A DNA stretch of 59,877 bases from HGM04593 sp045661205. Its GTDB lineage: Bacteria > Bacteroidota > Bacteroidia > Bacteroidales > Bacteroidaceae. A model generated the notes under the pieces. It saw nothing but the letters and a program-made list of their open reading frames with translations. It was not told the origin of the DNA and ran no database searches. This document shows positions 1-8,623 of the stretch, in pieces (within the stretch, counting starts at the first letter, position 1; the number at the start of each line of letters is the position of its first letter). The stretch lies in assembly GCA_045661205.1 (NCBI GenBank), contig JAZRFE010000003.1:1-59877 (forward strand). Reading direction: 5' to 3'. The position numbers were made by a program, and so were the translations under genes.

Positions 1-141
1 TGTAACGCTTGCGGGGATAATAATTTTCTTCATTGCAGCACACTTGTAGAATGCGTTGCTACCGATGCTTGTAACACACTTGCCGATAACTACCTCCTCG
101 ACAACTTTGTTGTTGTTGAATGCGTAGTTCTCGATAACTGT
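1..141. repeat. Left copy of 141-base exact terminal inverted repeat
   Basis: Bases 1-141 are the exact reverse complement of 59737-59877. At base 142 the copies differ (A against an expected T). Both copies code for the same LRR segment of the two C10 protease paralogues. The abrupt end at exactly 141 is what an assembly graph with a 141-base k-mer would leave, so the repeat is real but its outer boundary is probably set by assembly. Confidence 0.97.
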
Positions 142-2724
142 AGCTGTTGCGGGGAGAACAATCTTCTTCACGCTCATGTTCTGGAAGAGTCGCATACCGA
201 TGATATCATCTTTTGTTGTGTAGTCGGTGTAGTAAGCGCCGGGGCCTGCAACGATTCTTGCCTCGCCCATGTCGAGCACGTCGAGGTTGAGACTGTCGCG
301 AACAAACATAATATCCTTACCGCAGATGCGACCACCGAGTGTAATGATTGTCATGGTATCTATTGCCTCAACGGGAACGAGATTCTCGAGAGTACCTTTG
401 ATGCGTACTGTGTAGGGGTTTACACCGTCAACCGACTTGATGAAGCCGAAGTTTACAATCTGCTCGGCAACTTTGTTGGTGCCCTGCTTGATGGTGAGCT
501 TCACCGAAGACTCAGAGCTCTGGAACTTGTCGGTGATGTTGAGGTAGAGCATCAATGTGCTGTCTATGCCGTTAGCAACAAGAGTGTGTGAGCATGTTGT
601 TACGCCCTCTGTCTCGCCCAACTGGATGTTGGCATTCTCGGCAAGTTCAACGGCCTGAGCTGTAACAGTTACAGGCATTGTCTGGAACCAGGGGTTGTTG
701 AGTCTTACGGGAATAGCCATGCGACTCTTTTCCTCGTCGAAGTCGTAAGTGTCGATAGAAGATGACTCGCCGAGCAATTCACCTTCGTTGAAGAATTCGG
801 CTTTGTTGTTGGCCTTCCATGTGTTAATCTGTTTGAGGTCAAGAGTGTTTGCATTTACGATGGCACCTGTCTTGCCGTCGATGAGCATTGCGATGAGTGT
901 CACGTTGTTGGTATTGGAGATAGATGCGGGGAGGGGAATCTCCTTCTCGTAAATGTACTGCTTGTCAGCCTCGATTGTTGAGGGCAGACAGTCGTTGTAA
1001 CCATCTTTATTGGGATATATACCACGTGCAACGTAGTTGTAGATTGTACCGTCGATTTTAACATTGTTCTCGGTGTAAACGAATGCAATTCTAAAGTTGG
1101 CATCGTTGTGCTCGAAGGGGAAGCGAATTGTTGCGCTTGCAGCCATTGTGCTGTCCGATGTGTACATTGCGTCTACGTCGATCATAGCAGGTGCAACAAT
1201 CTTTATGCTCTTTTCGTAAGCAGCAGTCACTGAGTTGCCAGAGATTGTTCCTGTGAGTGTGTCGCGACGGTCGATGATAACGCCCTTGACGGTGCTGAGT
1301 CCGGGGAGATAAGCCTCGGCTGCATCCTTTGTGTCGGCTGTTGCGATACAAATCATTGTCTCACCGAACTTGTTATCTGTATCAAGCGTTTTCCATGCGT
1401 TCTTTACGCTTGAAGTTTTACTGTTCCAGCTACCGAAGCCTGACTCGAATACAATGCGACGTGTGGGTTCTGTGGGTGTCAGACGACCATTGGGGTGAAT
1501 GTGTCTGTGGAAATACATACCTTGACCGTAGGGTACTTGGGGAACGGGTGCTACTTCGTACCATCCGTTGCTACTTCCGTTCCAACCGAGGTTGAAGTGG
1601 AAGAGTGCGTTTATGTCGAAGCCGTCGCAGATGTATGAGTGAGCACCACCGGGCTGTGAACCGGCACACCAGATGGGACGTCCCTGGCTCAACTCATCGG
1701 CAAGCATTGCGCGGTATGCGTCGTCGCCTTTCGCTTCGTATTTGCCGTAATCGTCGCTGACGTAGTCGGGGGCGTAATCGAAATATTTTATCATTTCGGA
1801 GATGTTGAGACCTGCACCTGTACCGCCATGACCGTAACCTGCACCGTTAGAAATACCCAAGTGCATCATGAGTCGTGCAACAGCTGTGTCCTGTCTTGCT
1901 CTGAGAGCTGCATCGCTGGTTCTTGTTACAGACTCGTAACGGGGAAGCATGTTATCCCAATCGTAGTCGGGCTCTTTGTCGAAGTCGATGCCGAATGTGT
2001 ATTTACCATAGGTAACAGTCTGATTACCATTCTTGTCGAGTACGTCTTTGTTCTTGATACTGTCGTAGTTGAAGGTGTATGTCTTGCTGCCTGTGGGGCG
2101 TACAGGATGTTTCCAGTAACGCATGAGCATTGCCTGAGCTGTCTGTGTACAACCTGTTACGGGAAGGGCTGTTCTGGGTGATGCCACTCCGTTTTGGATT
2201 GTTGTCTCTGTCAGCACGGGGCACATGTAGTTGTAAGGCTCGCCCTGGTTGTACTTGATTTCACCGAGCAAGGGCTGTACATTCTTACGCAGTGCGAAGT
2301 TGCTCTTGAGGAATGCTTTCGCTGCTGCTCTTTTCTGAGCTTTTGCCTCTTCGGGGTTGTCGGCTGCCTTGATAGCTGCCTGTGCATAGATGTTAAGCCA
2401 ATGCTGTGCCGAAGGGGGAGTGTCTTCGGTGTCGAAGCAATCTTCGTTAGAGTAAGCGAGGATGTCGGTCATTCCCTCCTGACCACCTACGATGACGAAA
2501 CCGCCATTCTGGGTGTCGTTGAAGATGTAGTAGGGAGTGATTTCTCCAGCTTTCTCGGTACGTACTTTCTTGATTTTCGCAGACTTGGTTATGTTTATGT
2601 CATAACCGTTGTTTTGCATGAAAGCTTTAGCAATAGCCTCGGCTTCTGCTTCAGTGCGTTGTTGCGCCGCTACCGGTAACAGTGCCGTTGCAACTAACAA
2701 CATCATGAGTAATAGTCTCTTCAT
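1..2724 (-). CDS. C10 family (streptopain/interpain-like) cysteine protease with BspA-like LRR region, 3' end cut by window edge
   Basis: Open for 908 codons from the ATG at 2724 to the edge. A hydrophobic signal peptide (about residues 1-21, ending AAQQ) is followed by a propeptide-like region (AIAKAFMQNN, GGFVIVGGQEG) and a C10 catalytic domain. The nucleophile is C192 in VTGCTQTAQAMLMRYW. The histidine is H362 in GGAHSYICDGFD, followed by the family's FHFNLGWNGSSNGWYEV block. A long region with no recognised domain follows, and the last ~45 residues before the edge are BspA/LRR_5-like (TSIGSNAFYKC). The protein is therefore probably a secreted protease with C-terminal leucine-rich repeats whose end is not in the window. 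It is a paralogue of the gene at 57154, with an identical catalytic-Cys position and only moderately conserved N-terminal half but a nearly identical 3' end. The protease assignment is strong. Substrate and anchoring are unknown. Confidence 0.88.
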   Translation of the reverse strand, partial: MKRLLLMMLLVATALLPVAAQQRTEAEAEAIAKAFMQNNGYDINITKSAKIKKVRTEKAGEITPYYIFNDTQNGGFVIVGGQEGMTDILAYSNEDCFDTEDTPPSAQHWLNIYAQAAIKAADNPEEAKAQKRAAAKAFLKSNFALRKNVQPLLGEIKYNQGEPYNYMCPVLTETTIQNGVASPRTALPVTGCTQTAQAMLMRYWKHPVRPTGSKTYTFNYDSIKNKDVLDKNGNQTVTYGKYTFGIDFDKEPDYDWDNMLPRYESVTRTSDAALRARQDTAVARLMMHLGISNGAGYGHGGTGAGLNISEMIKYFDYAPDYVSDDYGKYEAKGDDAYRAMLADELSQGRPIWCAGSQPGGAHSYICDGFDINALFHFNLGWNGSSNGWYEVAPVPQVPYGQGMYFHRHIHPNGRLTPTEPTRRIVFESGFGSWNSKTSSVKNAWKTLDTDNKFGETMICIATADTKDAAEAYLPGLSTVKGVIIDRRDTLTGTISGNSVTAAYEKSIKIVAPAMIDVDAMYTSDSTMAASATIRFPFEHNDANFRIAFVYTENNVKIDGTIYNYVARGIYPNKDGYNDCLPSTIEADKQYIYEKEIPLPASISNTNNVTLIAMLIDGKTGAIVNANTLDLKQINTWKANNKAEFFNEGELLGESSSIDTYDFDEEKSRMAIPVRLNNPWFQTMPVTVTAQAVELAENANIQLGETEGVTTCSHTLVANGIDSTLMLYLNITDKFQSSESSVKLTIKQGTNKVAEQIVNFGFIKSVDGVNPYTVRIKGTLENLVPVEAIDTMTIITLGGRICGKDIMFVRDSLNLDVLDMGEARIVAGPGAYYTDYTTKDDIIGMRLFQNMSVKKIVLPATATVIENYAFNNNKVVEEVVIGKCVTSIGSNAFYKCAAMKKIIIPASVT

Positions 2725-2770
2725 ATAGAAAAAAATTAGTTAATAATAATTTCTTGTTTTTTGGGGGTGA

Positions 2771-2791
2771 TGCCACGTAGTGGCAAAGATA
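2771..2791 (-). promoter_or_regulatory. Promoter -7 element and adjacent palindrome for the left C10 protease
   Basis: On the minus strand TATCTTTG (2791-2784) fits the Bacteroidetes -7 element TAnnTTTG. It overlaps a perfect palindrome, TGCCAC-GTA-GTGGCA (2771-2785), at the expected transcription start. The leader to the ATG would be about 50 bases. No good -33 TTTG is visible. The palindrome may be an operator or a 5' hairpin. The right-hand paralogue does not have it. Confidence 0.55.
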
Positions 2792-2845
2792 ACAATTTTG
2801 TATTAATTTAGCATATATTTGGACACGATTTATGCTTTTTTAATA

Positions 2846-3304
2846 CTATTGCGAAATTATTGTTTTGTAATCGGGAATCTCTTGCAGGAATGTGTAGCTG
2901 TCTGTTGCGTAGTCCATTTTGCAGCAGTAGTGTTTAAGTCCGTTACTTACAATGAGATAGTCTACCTTTAGCACAAGATTGTATCGTGCTATTTGTGAGA
3001 ATGTGTTTTTGTTTATCGTTACGCTTGGTGCTTTGTATTCGACAATAGCGCGAGGGGTTAGGTTTTTGTCGTACACCACAGTGTCGCATCTTAGCTTTAT
3101 GTTGTTAAGATTTATCGCAGTTTCGTTGGCCATGAGTGATGCAGGGTACTCTTTGGCGGATATAAGAAAATGTACGAAGTGCTGACGTACCCATTCTTCG
3201 GGTGTCAGCGCAACGTATGACTTGCGTAGAATGTCGAAAATACGGTGTTTGCCGTTTTCAGTTATGATTTTTGTGTCGTATGAGGGTAGGTTTAATCTTA
3301 ACAT
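2846..3304 (-). CDS. HsdR N-terminal-like (PD-(D/E)xK fold) protein
   Basis: 152 residues. The domain resembles the N-terminal nuclease domain of type I restriction R subunits (the HSDR_N_2 group), found as a stand-alone protein in Bacteroidetes. The signature CDTVVYDKNL...AIVEYKAP supplies the D...ExK residues of a PD-(D/E)xK site. No helicase or methylase genes are nearby, so this is not a restriction system. I chose the ATG at 3304 because the -7 element TATCTTTG sits 44 bases upstream (3355-3348). An upstream in-frame ATG at 3376 lies beyond that promoter. It is divergent from holA, a neighbour pair common in this phylum as I recall. The substrate and role are unknown. Confidence 0.75.
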   Translation of the reverse strand: MLRLNLPSYDTKIITENGKHRIFDILRKSYVALTPEEWVRQHFVHFLISAKEYPASLMANETAINLNNIKLRCDTVVYDKNLTPRAIVEYKAPSVTINKNTFSQIARYNLVLKVDYLIVSNGLKHYCCKMDYATDSYTFLQEIPDYKTIISQ

Positions 3305-3308
3305 TTTA

Positions 3309-3355
3309 TATCTTTGCAATTGGATTTGCAAATTTCTTGTGCTTCTGCAAAGATA
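3309..3355. promoter_or_regulatory. Divergent promoters for the HsdR-N-like gene and holA
   Basis: TATCTTTG occurs on plus at 3309-3316 (holA) and on minus at 3355-3348 (HsdR-N gene). The predicted starts face across each other, so the two transcripts would overlap by roughly 20 bases at their 5' ends. Neither has a clear -33 TTTG at the usual distance. Confidence 0.55.
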
Positions 3356-3395
3356 CTGCAATTTTGGATTTTGCATAGTTTATTTTGACGATTTT

Positions 3396-4409
3396 ATGGC
3401 TAAACATACGTTTGAATCGGTATTTTCGGAATTGAAGAAGGGAAAATATCATCCTGTGTATTACTTTATGGGCGAGGAGTCTTTTTATATCGATCGCCTT
3501 ACAGAGTATATTGCCGAGCATGCTCTTCCCGAGGAGGAGCGTGGGTTTAACCAAACGGTTTTGTATGGACTTGACACTACGATGGATGCCGTGGTGAACG
3601 CGGCGAGGAGTTTTCCTATGATGGCCGAGCGTCAGGTGATTATTGTCAAGGAGGCGCAACATATTAAAAATCACGATGCTTTGTCTGCTTATCTCAGACA
3701 TCCTCAGCCCACGACTGTGCTTGTGTTTGCCCATAAGAATGGCTCGCTTGACAAACGAAAAAAGATAGCAGCCGAACTGGAAAAGGCGGGCATCGTTGTG
3801 GAGTTCAAGAGGGTGAAGGAGGATCAGTTGCCGACGTTTGTGAACAACTATCTGCGTGGCAAGGGCGTGGTGGCCGATTCCAAGACTGTGGGCATGATTT
3901 GCGAGGCTGTCGGTGCCGACCTTAATCGTTTGGCGGGTGAGATGGATAAGCTGATGCTGACGCTTCCCGAGGGTAGTGTGATGATTACTCCCGAGATGGT
4001 CGAGGATAATATAGGCATCAGCAAGGAGTATAACAATTTTGAGTTGCAGAATGCTTTAGTGAACAGGGATGTCTACAAAGCCAACAAAATTATCATGTAT
4101 TTTGCCAACAATCCCAAGAAGAATCCTATTCAGCTTACTTTGTCTGTTTTGTTCGGATTTTTCTCAAATGTTATGATGGCTTATTATGCTCCCGACAAGA
4201 GCGAAAGGGGTGTGGCTGCCTTTCTGGGGCTTAAGTCGGTGTGGGGTGTAGGTGATTATATGAAGGCGATGAAAAATTATAGGGCTGTGCATGTGATGGA
4301 GATTTTGCACGAGATTCGTCTGGCCGATGCGAGGTCGAAGGGTGGGGACTCGGTTGTTGTTCCCGATGGTGAGATAATGCGCGAATTGCTTTATAAAATT
4401 TTGCATTGA
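3396..4409 (+). CDS. holA: DNA polymerase III delta subunit
   Basis: 337 residues from ATG 3396. It is the clamp-loader subunit that opens the sliding clamp at the replication fork. The N-terminus (FESVFSELKKGKYHPVYYFMGEESFYIDRL) matches the family start, and the degenerate AAA+ fold lacks a functional Walker A, as is normal for delta. The middle and C-terminal helical regions (QLPTFVNNYLRGKG, VGADLNRLAGEMDKL, PIQLTLSVLFGFFSNVMMAYY) follow HolA proteins. The reading frame is open further upstream to 3222, but that part overlaps the divergent gene and lacks family similarity. The gene ends just before a strong terminator, so it is probably monocistronic. Confidence 0.93.
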   Translation: MAKHTFESVFSELKKGKYHPVYYFMGEESFYIDRLTEYIAEHALPEEERGFNQTVLYGLDTTMDAVVNAARSFPMMAERQVIIVKEAQHIKNHDALSAYLRHPQPTTVLVFAHKNGSLDKRKKIAAELEKAGIVVEFKRVKEDQLPTFVNNYLRGKGVVADSKTVGMICEAVGADLNRLAGEMDKLMLTLPEGSVMITPEMVEDNIGISKEYNNFELQNALVNRDVYKANKIIMYFANNPKKNPIQLTLSVLFGFFSNVMMAYYAPDKSERGVAAFLGLKSVWGVGDYMKAMKNYRAVHVMEILHEIRLADARSKGGDSVVVPDGEIMRELLYKILH

Positions 4410-4431
4410 TATTTTTTCTTAATTTTTATAT

Positions 4432-4470
4432 AGAGCTTGTGAATTTTACGTTTCACAGGCTCTTTTTTTT
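4432..4470 (+). terminator. Rho-independent terminator of holA
   Basis: Stem AGAGCTTGTGAA / TTCACAGGCTCT (one G-T pair) followed by eight T, 22 bases after the holA stop codon. Confidence 0.9.
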
Positions 4471-5151
4471 ATTTCGTTAAATCCGTAAACTGTAAATTTG
4501 GGGGTTAATTGTTTGTGTCGCAGTTCTTTATATGCAAAATTAAGCCTCTGAGATTTTAATATATTTTTCTATTCCTTAATTCTGTACGAAATAGGGTAGT
4601 CTCGTCGCATTCTTGTACCCTTTGTTTAGGTGCGTTTCTCTTTTTGTGTTACATTTTACAAATGTTATACTTTTGTAAATAGTTGCCAAGTAGAGTAGGG
4701 TGCCAATTCTATCTGTAAACTTTGTATATTGTATAAATATTTAAAATTCGAGTAGTTTTTACTTTAAAATTGCATATTCTTTATTCAATAAATATACAAT
4801 GTTTATCATTGAGGTGTAAGATGTTGTAAATAAGCACGTAGTACAGTATTTGTAAAGTCTTTGTTTAATGTTGTGTGAGCCAAATTTGCATAATGTTGCT
4901 ACTTTGCTAAAAAGTTTGTCGAATTGTTCTTTTTATCTGATTATCAATGAGTGTTTTAATAAATATAATTAAAGTTATTTTTAACCTGTATTTCTTTATT
5001 TGTGTATAAAATAGTTTCAAATTCACATAATGAAACGGTGGGAAACATTTGTAAAATTCATAATTTACAAAAATTATAAGAAATCTTATTTGCTACTTTC
5101 GTAAATAGTTGTTACATTTGTATTGTCATTTGTAAATAGAGTTTGTAAACT
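4471..5151. promoter_or_regulatory. Long AT-rich intergenic region with seven TTTGTAAA-type sites
   Basis: No credible gene lies in these 680 bases. The octamer TTTGTAAA or its complement occurs at 4655-4662, 4672-4679, 4849-4856, 5048-5055, 5064-5071, 5129-5136 and 5142-5149. Two pairs are inverted (4655/4672 and 5048/5064). The last two are direct and lie between the predicted transcription start and the ATG of the regulator at 5152. By base composition I would expect fewer than one in this length. Likely operator sites, possibly for the adjacent HTH protein (inference). Confidence 0.5.
5089..5120 (+). promoter_or_regulatory. Promoter of the XRE-type regulator
   Basis: TTTG (5089-5092), 20-base spacer, TACATTTG (5113-5120): a full match to the Bacteroidetes -33/-7 pattern. 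The start site would be near 5127, just before the two TTTGTAAA sites. Confidence 0.75.
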
Positions 5152-5724
5152 ATGAACGAGCGTGATAGAATTGAATATTTGATGAATTTGTATGGGTTGA
5201 CACCTTCACAGTTCTCTGACAAGACGGGAATACAGCGTGCATCGGTGTCACACATCCTCAGTAATAGAAATAAACCGAGTCTGGAGATTCTGCTTAAGAT
5301 CTATCATGCGTTTGAGGATGTGGAGCTCGCGTGGCTTGTTGCCGGCGAGGGTAATCCCCCTACTGCTCCGCAGGAAAATACTGAAAACGAAAGCGTTGCA
5401 GAGCCTGCTGCGACAGAGGAGGTGCATAGGCCAGCCAATATGTTCTTCTCATTTATGGAAGACGATGCTCAAAAGCCGGCCGATGAGGTTGCTGCCTCTG
5501 CACCTGTTGCCATTGCCTCTGCATCGACAGTTGCAGAGAGTGCGCCTGCTGTTACTGCGAAAGAAGCTCCCGAGCATAAAAACGATAGTGTTGTAAATCC
5601 CACAAAGGGTGACGACGCTGCTTGTGTTCTCTCTGCCGTTGCCGATTCTGCCAAAAGAATTAAGGAGATAAAGATTTTCTACGACAATGGTACGTATGAG
5701 ACTTTTTTACCTGAAAAAGTGTAG
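5152..5724 (+). CDS. XRE-family helix-turn-helix regulator
   Basis: 190 residues. Residues 1-65 form a Cro/CI-type HTH (LTPSQFSDKTGIQRASVSHI followed by LSNRNKPSLEILLKI). A long Ala/Glu/Pro-rich linker (about 70-165) of low complexity follows, then a short conserved-looking tail, RIKEIKIFYDNGTYETFLPE. This layout (HTH, linker, tail) is common in Bacteroidales DNA-binding proteins of unknown target. It has no neighbours in its transcript: a promoter lies upstream and a terminator downstream. The TTTGTAAA sites directly before its start codon suggest autoregulation, which is inference. Confidence 0.85.
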   Translation: MNERDRIEYLMNLYGLTPSQFSDKTGIQRASVSHILSNRNKPSLEILLKIYHAFEDVELAWLVAGEGNPPTAPQENTENESVAEPAATEEVHRPANMFFSFMEDDAQKPADEVAASAPVAIASASTVAESAPAVTAKEAPEHKNDSVVNPTKGDDAACVLSAVADSAKRIKEIKIFYDNGTYETFLPEKV

Positions 5725-5798
5725 TTTAATATTGTAAATACGTTGATATATAGGCGATAACATTTTTTTTGGCTTTATATATAATAAAGGATACACTT

Positions 5799-5840
5799 GG
5801 GACTGTGCTTGAATTTCGTTTAGCGCAGTCTCTTTTTTTT
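5799..5840 (+). terminator. Terminator of the XRE regulator gene
   Basis: Stem GACTGTGCT / AGCGCAGTC (one G-T pair) with a 12-base loop, followed after TC by eight T. Confidence 0.85.
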
Positions 5841-5882
5841 GTTGTCGGCCAATGTGTGCAGTGTAAATTATAGAGGTGCAAT

Positions 5883-5914
5883 ATTGTCATTTTAAATGCT
5901 TTGTGTTATCTTCG
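5883..5914 (+). promoter_or_regulatory. Promoter of pyrK-pyrD
   Basis: ATTG (5883-5886), 20-base spacer, TATCTTCG (5907-5914). The -7 box is the TTCG variant seen before several genes here. The leader to the pyrK ATG is about 60 bases. Confidence 0.6.
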
Positions 5915-5980
5915 CATTTGAAGTTTGTTTAATTTTATTAAATAAGAGTTTAATCATTTAATTATTAATATATTAAAGCT

Positions 5981-6748
5981 ATGAAGAAGTATTTGGCTGA
6001 TTTGACGGTAAAATATGTGCAACAGGTGAACAGCACATGTGTACTGTTGGTGATGACCGACGATAAGCCTCTTCCTGCATGTAAGCCCGGACAGTTTGCC
6101 GAACTGCGTATCGACGACACTCAGGGGATTATATTGAGACGACCCATCTCCATCCATTTCGTGGATGAAGAGAAGAATGAGATTGGTTTCCTCATTCAGG
6201 TTGTAGGAGAAGGTACCAAGAAACTTGCTGCTGTTAAAGAGGGAGATAAAGTAAACACTCTCTTGCCTTTGGGTAACGGTTTCGGCGTAGATGGCGACAA
6301 GGGTAAAAAGTTGTTGCTCGTAGGTGGTGGTGTAGGTAGTGCCCCTCTCTACCATTTGGGTTCGGAACTTAAAAAGGCGGGTTACGACTTTACTTTCCTT
6401 ATTGGTGCACGCAAGAAAGAGGATTTGTACAGACGTGACGAGTTTGAGGCTCTGGGTCGTGTGGCGTACACCACCGAGGATGCTTCGCTGGGCGAAAAGG
6501 GTTTTGTAACAAATCACTCGGTGCTTAACGAGAAGTTCGATAAAATATATACTTGTGGTCCCAAGCCTATGATGATGGCTGTTGCCGCTTATGCCAAGAA
6601 GAACGGTATCGCTTGCGAGGTTTCGCTTGAGAACAAGATGGCGTGTGGCCTGGGTGCCTGTCTCTGCTGTGTAGAGGATACAAAAGAGGGGCATCGATGC
6701 GTTTGTACTGAGGGTCCTGTATTTTCAATAGATGAATTAAAATGGTAA
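5981..6748 (+). CDS. pyrK: Dihydroorotate dehydrogenase B, electron transfer subunit
   Basis: 255 residues. PyrK carries FAD and a 2Fe-2S cluster and passes electrons from PyrD to NAD. The N-terminal half is a ferredoxin-reductase-like FAD domain (RRPISIHFVDE), the middle is the NAD-binding part (LLLVGGGVGSAPLYHLG, YTCGPKPMMMAV), and the C-terminus has the cluster cysteines in ACGLGACLCC and HRCVC. It overlaps pyrD by 7 bases, consistent with translational coupling and a 1:1 complex. Length and motifs are normal. Confidence 0.95.
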   Translation: MKKYLADLTVKYVQQVNSTCVLLVMTDDKPLPACKPGQFAELRIDDTQGIILRRPISIHFVDEEKNEIGFLIQVVGEGTKKLAAVKEGDKVNTLLPLGNGFGVDGDKGKKLLLVGGGVGSAPLYHLGSELKKAGYDFTFLIGARKKEDLYRRDEFEALGRVAYTTEDASLGEKGFVTNHSVLNEKFDKIYTCGPKPMMMAVAAYAKKNGIACEVSLENKMACGLGACLCCVEDTKEGHRCVCTEGPVFSIDELKW

Positions 6749-7653
6749 AGACAGATGTTAAAATAGGTGGGTTGCACCTTAAGAATCCGGTTATGACCGC
6801 CTCGGGAACTTTCGGCTACGGCCTTGAGTTTGCCGACTTTGTAGATCTTGAGAAATTGGGCGGTTTTGTTGTTAAAGGAACCACTCTCAAGGCAAGAGAG
6901 GGAAATCCCTATCCTCGCAGTGCCGAGACACCCATGGGTATGCTCAATGCTGTGGGATTGCAGAACAAGGGTGTGGACTATTTTGCCGAACACATTTATC
7001 CCGACTTGAAAGACCTGAAAACAAATGTCATTGTGAATGTTTCGGGTGCTTGCATCGAGGACTATGTTGCTACGGCTGAAAAGGTGGCAGCTCTCGATGG
7101 TATTCCCGGAATTGAGCTGAATATCTCATGCCCAAATGTCAAGCAGGGAGGAATGGCGTTCGGTGTGCAGGCTGCATCGGCTGCAGAGGTTGTATCGGCA
7201 GTGCGCAAGGTGTACCCCAAAACCCTTATTGTCAAGCTCTCGCCCAATGTTACAGATATCACTGAGATTGCACGTGCCGTAGAGGGTGCCGGTGCCGACA
7301 GTGTGTCGCTTATAAACACCCTTTTGGGCATGGCTATCGACTCGGAGAAACGTCGCCCCATCCTCTCTACCGTTACAGGCGGAATGAGTGGCCCTGCTGT
7401 GAAGCCCATTGCTTTGCGCATGGTGTGGCAGGTGTCAAATGCCGTTAAAATCCCCGTTGTGGGCATGGGTGGTATCACAAATGGTAAAGATGCCATTGAG
7501 TTCCTGCTTGCCGGAGCCTCTGCAATAGAGGTCGGTACAGCCAACTTTATGAATCCTGCTGTTACTGGCGAAATTGTCGATTATATCGAGGATTATCTTG
7601 TACGTCATAATTTCTCTTCAGTAGATGAAATTATAGGTGGTTTACAGTTGTAA
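6742..7653 (+). CDS. pyrD: Dihydroorotate dehydrogenase B, catalytic subunit
   Basis: 303 residues. It oxidises dihydroorotate to orotate in pyrimidine synthesis. The class 1B assignment rests on the catalytic cysteine in NISCPNVKQGG (class 2 enzymes use serine) and on the adjacent pyrK. The FMN-binding TIM-barrel motifs are present: TASGTFGYGLEF near the start, KLSPNVTD, and VVGMGGI with AIEVGTANF near the end. The start codon lies within the last codons of pyrK. A strong terminator follows the stop, so the operon is pyrK-pyrD only. Confidence 0.96.
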   Translation: MVKTDVKIGGLHLKNPVMTASGTFGYGLEFADFVDLEKLGGFVVKGTTLKAREGNPYPRSAETPMGMLNAVGLQNKGVDYFAEHIYPDLKDLKTNVIVNVSGACIEDYVATAEKVAALDGIPGIELNISCPNVKQGGMAFGVQAASAAEVVSAVRKVYPKTLIVKLSPNVTDITEIARAVEGAGADSVSLINTLLGMAIDSEKRRPILSTVTGGMSGPAVKPIALRMVWQVSNAVKIPVVGMGGITNGKDAIEFLLAGASAIEVGTANFMNPAVTGEIVDYIEDYLVRHNFSSVDEIIGGLQL

Positions 7654-7666
7654 TACTGATATTACA

Positions 7667-7710
7667 ATAAACCCCCGCTGTTACAATTGTAATAGCGGGG
7701 GTTTATTTTG
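7667..7710 (+). terminator. Terminator of pyrKD
   Basis: A perfect 13-base stem, ATAAACCCCCGCT / AGCGGGGGTTTAT (7667-7706). The loop contains a smaller palindrome, TTACAATTGTAA. It starts 13 bases after the pyrD stop, and a short T-rich tail follows. Confidence 0.9.
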
Positions 7711-7885
7711 TTTGTAGTCAATAAGTTATTTGAGATATACAAAATTAATTGACTTTTAGAATATAATTTTGTAATATAAGGTTTACAAGATTAAAATTAA
7801 CATGTTTTGATGTATACAAAAATACACTACAATGGCTTTTGCAGTGTATTTTTGTATAAAATGATAAATTTGTATGAAAATATTA

Positions 7886-8560
7886 CTACTTTAGAAGGTC
7901 AGGGCGAAGCAATTTTGTGCGTTCGAGCGACTGTTCAAACTCCCATTTGCGAATATTAGCCTCGTGTCCAGAGAGAAGAACATCAGGCACCCGCCATCCA
8001 TTGTACTCTGCTGGGCGAGTGTAAACAGGAGGAGCAAGCAAATTATCCTGAAAAGAGTCCGACAAAGCTGATGTTTCATCTCCTAAAACACCCGGAATTA
8101 GGCGAATAACCGCATCGCAGATGGTCATAACAGCCAATTCGCCACCCGTTAAAACAAAGTCACCAATGCTTATTTCCTTTGTAATCAAGTGTTCACGTAT
8201 TCTATGGTCTATTCCCTTGTAATGACCGCACAAAAAGATAAGATTTTGCTTCATGGAGAGAGTATTGGCCATAGATTGGTCCAATTTCTGGCCATCGGGC
8301 GAGGTGTAAATGACCTCATCGTAGTCTCTTTGCGATTTAAGATGCGTAATACAACGGTCGATAGGCTCTATTTTCATCACCAATCCGGCGCATCCACCGA
8401 AAGGATAGTCGTCGGTTTTGTGGTGTTTATCGGTTGTATAATCTCTTAAATTGTGTAAAACAATTTCAGCGTGCCCCTTTTTTTGTGCTCTTCCGAGGAT
8501 GGAGGTGCTGAAAAAACTCTCCATCATTTCGGGAAATGTTGTAAGAATATCTACGCGCAT
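7886..8560 (-). CDS. trmD: tRNA (guanine-N1-)-methyltransferase
   Basis: 224 residues. TrmD methylates G37 of tRNAs reading CNN and some other codons, using SAM bound in a trefoil-knot SPOUT fold. Visible motifs: MRVDILTTFPEMMESFF at the start, YPFGGCAGLVMKIEPID, the knot IFLCGHYKGIDHRI, and SIGDFVLTGGELAVM. The glycine-rich loop reads GGCAG rather than the common GGGAG. I chose the ATG at 8560, because the frame upstream lacks TrmD similarity and the promoter lies between. It is a single gene here, not part of an rpsP-rimM-trmD-rplS operon; rpsP is 48 kb away. Confidence 0.96.
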   Translation of the reverse strand: MRVDILTTFPEMMESFFSTSILGRAQKKGHAEIVLHNLRDYTTDKHHKTDDYPFGGCAGLVMKIEPIDRCITHLKSQRDYDEVIYTSPDGQKLDQSMANTLSMKQNLIFLCGHYKGIDHRIREHLITKEISIGDFVLTGGELAVMTICDAVIRLIPGVLGDETSALSDSFQDNLLAPPVYTRPAEYNGWRVPDVLLSGHEANIRKWEFEQSLERTKLLRPDLLK

Positions 8561-8591
8561 ATTATTTTTTGTATTTTTCTGCTTTATTATG

Positions 8592-8623
8592 CAAATGTAG
8601 AATTTTATTTTGTTCTTCACAAA
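8592..8623 (-). promoter_or_regulatory. Promoter of trmD
   Basis: On minus: TTTG (8623-8620), 20-base spacer, TACATTTG (8599-8592). The leader to the ATG is about 25 bases. Confidence 0.75.

Noticed and set aside
2846..3304. Remnant of a type I restriction system
   Set aside because: Only an HsdR-N-like domain is present, as a complete small protein next to holA, without methylase, specificity or helicase genes.
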